NCBI RefSeq assembly: GCF_020151015.1
Contig: NZ_CP083746.1
Coordinates: 4,866,501 to 4,930,500, forward strand
Length of the DNA stretch: 64,000 nt
From: Pseudomonas sp. p1(2021b)
Lineage (GTDB): Bacteria > Pseudomonadota > Gammaproteobacteria > Pseudomonadales > Pseudomonadaceae
Direction: 5' to 3'
The notes beneath the pieces are model-generated. The model saw nothing but the letters and a program-made list of their open reading frames with translations. It was not told the DNA's origin and made no database searches. Shown here in pieces: positions 63,742 to 64,000 of this stretch; positions within the stretch are counted from its first letter, which is position 1, and each line of letters starts with the position of its first letter. The position numbers and the translations under genes were made by a program.

Positions 63742-64000
63742 TCACACGGCATTACGCGGCAACAACAACCCCAACGGCAACCTCACCCGCGCCTCGATCC
63801 CGCCACCCGACCGGTTGCGCAGTTCCACATTCCCGCCATGCTGCGCCGCGATTCGCTTGACGATCGCCAACCCCAGCCCGGTGCCCTTGCCACCGCGGGC
63901 ACGGTCCCCACGGATGAACGGGTTGAAGATGGTCTCCAGCTCCGACTCGTCGATCCCTGCCCCACGGTCCAGCACGCTGAGCACCACATAGGGCGCGCTC
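63742..64000 (-). CDS. Sensor histidine kinase, C-terminal end (EnvZ-like)
   Basis: About 86 codons of the ATPase domain are visible; the gene continues past the right edge. The G1 and G2 boxes (VLDRGAGIDESELETIFNPFIRGD; GTGLGLAIVKRIAAQHGG) are those of an HATPase domain. Its position next to rimK and its sequence fit EnvZ/AmgS of Pseudomonas, but the sensor part is outside the window, so the name is provisional. Confidence 0.75.
   Translation of the reverse strand, partial: SAPYVVLSVLDRGAGIDESELETIFNPFIRGDRARGGKGTGLGLAIVKRIAAQHGGNVELRNRSGGGIEARVRLPLGLLLPRNAV

Overview
This is chromosomal DNA from a Pseudomonas, most likely of the P. putida group. The evidence is the high-GC codon use, the many REP elements of the type described in P. 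putida (cores such as CGCGGGACAAGCCCGCTCC), a cadA/cadR pair whose CadR has Cys77, Cys112, Cys119 and a His-rich tail, and gene neighbourhoods typical of the genus (folA, thyA-lgt, rppH-ptsP, ilvA/rpiA, serA, pckA/hslO, rimK near envZ). No rRNA, tRNA, IS element, prophage or CRISPR array is visible. Most of the window is core genome.

Layout. 1-7.4 kb: end of an rRNA methyltransferase gene, a short MgtE, ilvD, phosphorylcholine phosphatase (pchP), cystine importer tcyP and folA. 7.5-10.2 kb: an uncharacterised membrane protein/GTPase pair (DUF2868-DUF3482). 10.3-15.4 kb: an ABC importer of the 2-aminoethylphosphonate type with a LysR regulator. 15.5-18.3 kb: cadA with divergent cadR and their shared operator. 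18.4-27.2 kb: a TauE-lgt-thyA operon, an NRDE protein, rppH-ptsP, a 270-bp near-palindrome, a DUF2269 membrane protein and ilvA. 27.3-33.8 kb: rpiA, two SdiA-regulated-type membrane-anchored beta-propellers, a FAH-family hydrolase, and a D-2-hydroxyglutarate dehydrogenase-type flavoprotein divergent from serA.

33.9-42.1 kb is more accessory: DUF4399, a shrunken periplasmic binding protein, DUF523, a 2OG-Fe(II) oxygenase, DUF2059, an alpha/beta hydrolase, a thioredoxin-fold protein, a hexapeptide acetyltransferase and a penicillin-acylase-family N-terminal hydrolase. 42.1-44.8 kb is a probable sulfur-acquisition cluster (MetQ-type binding protein, an enhancer-binding protein whose GAFTGA loop is replaced, an RBBP9-type hydrolase). 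44.9-52.9 kb holds aguA, a 965-residue kinase/ammonia-lyase-type fusion, a divergent DctB/DctD-type two-component system and a thioesterase. 53-64 kb returns to housekeeping: cysQ-nudE, yrfG, a BON-LysM protein, fdhD, a glycine-zipper protein, a thioesterase, pckA, hslO, a PAP2 phosphatase, hslR, rimB-rimK and the start of a histidine kinase gene (envZ-like).

REP elements sit after about seventeen gene ends, usually as inverted pairs. The least explained items are the fusion enzyme with its palindromic promoter region, the degenerate sigma54-type activator, the DUF2868/DUF3482 pair, the reduced binding protein and the long near-palindrome at 24.9-25.2 kb. Functions given here rest on motif recognition and gene context; no database search was run.
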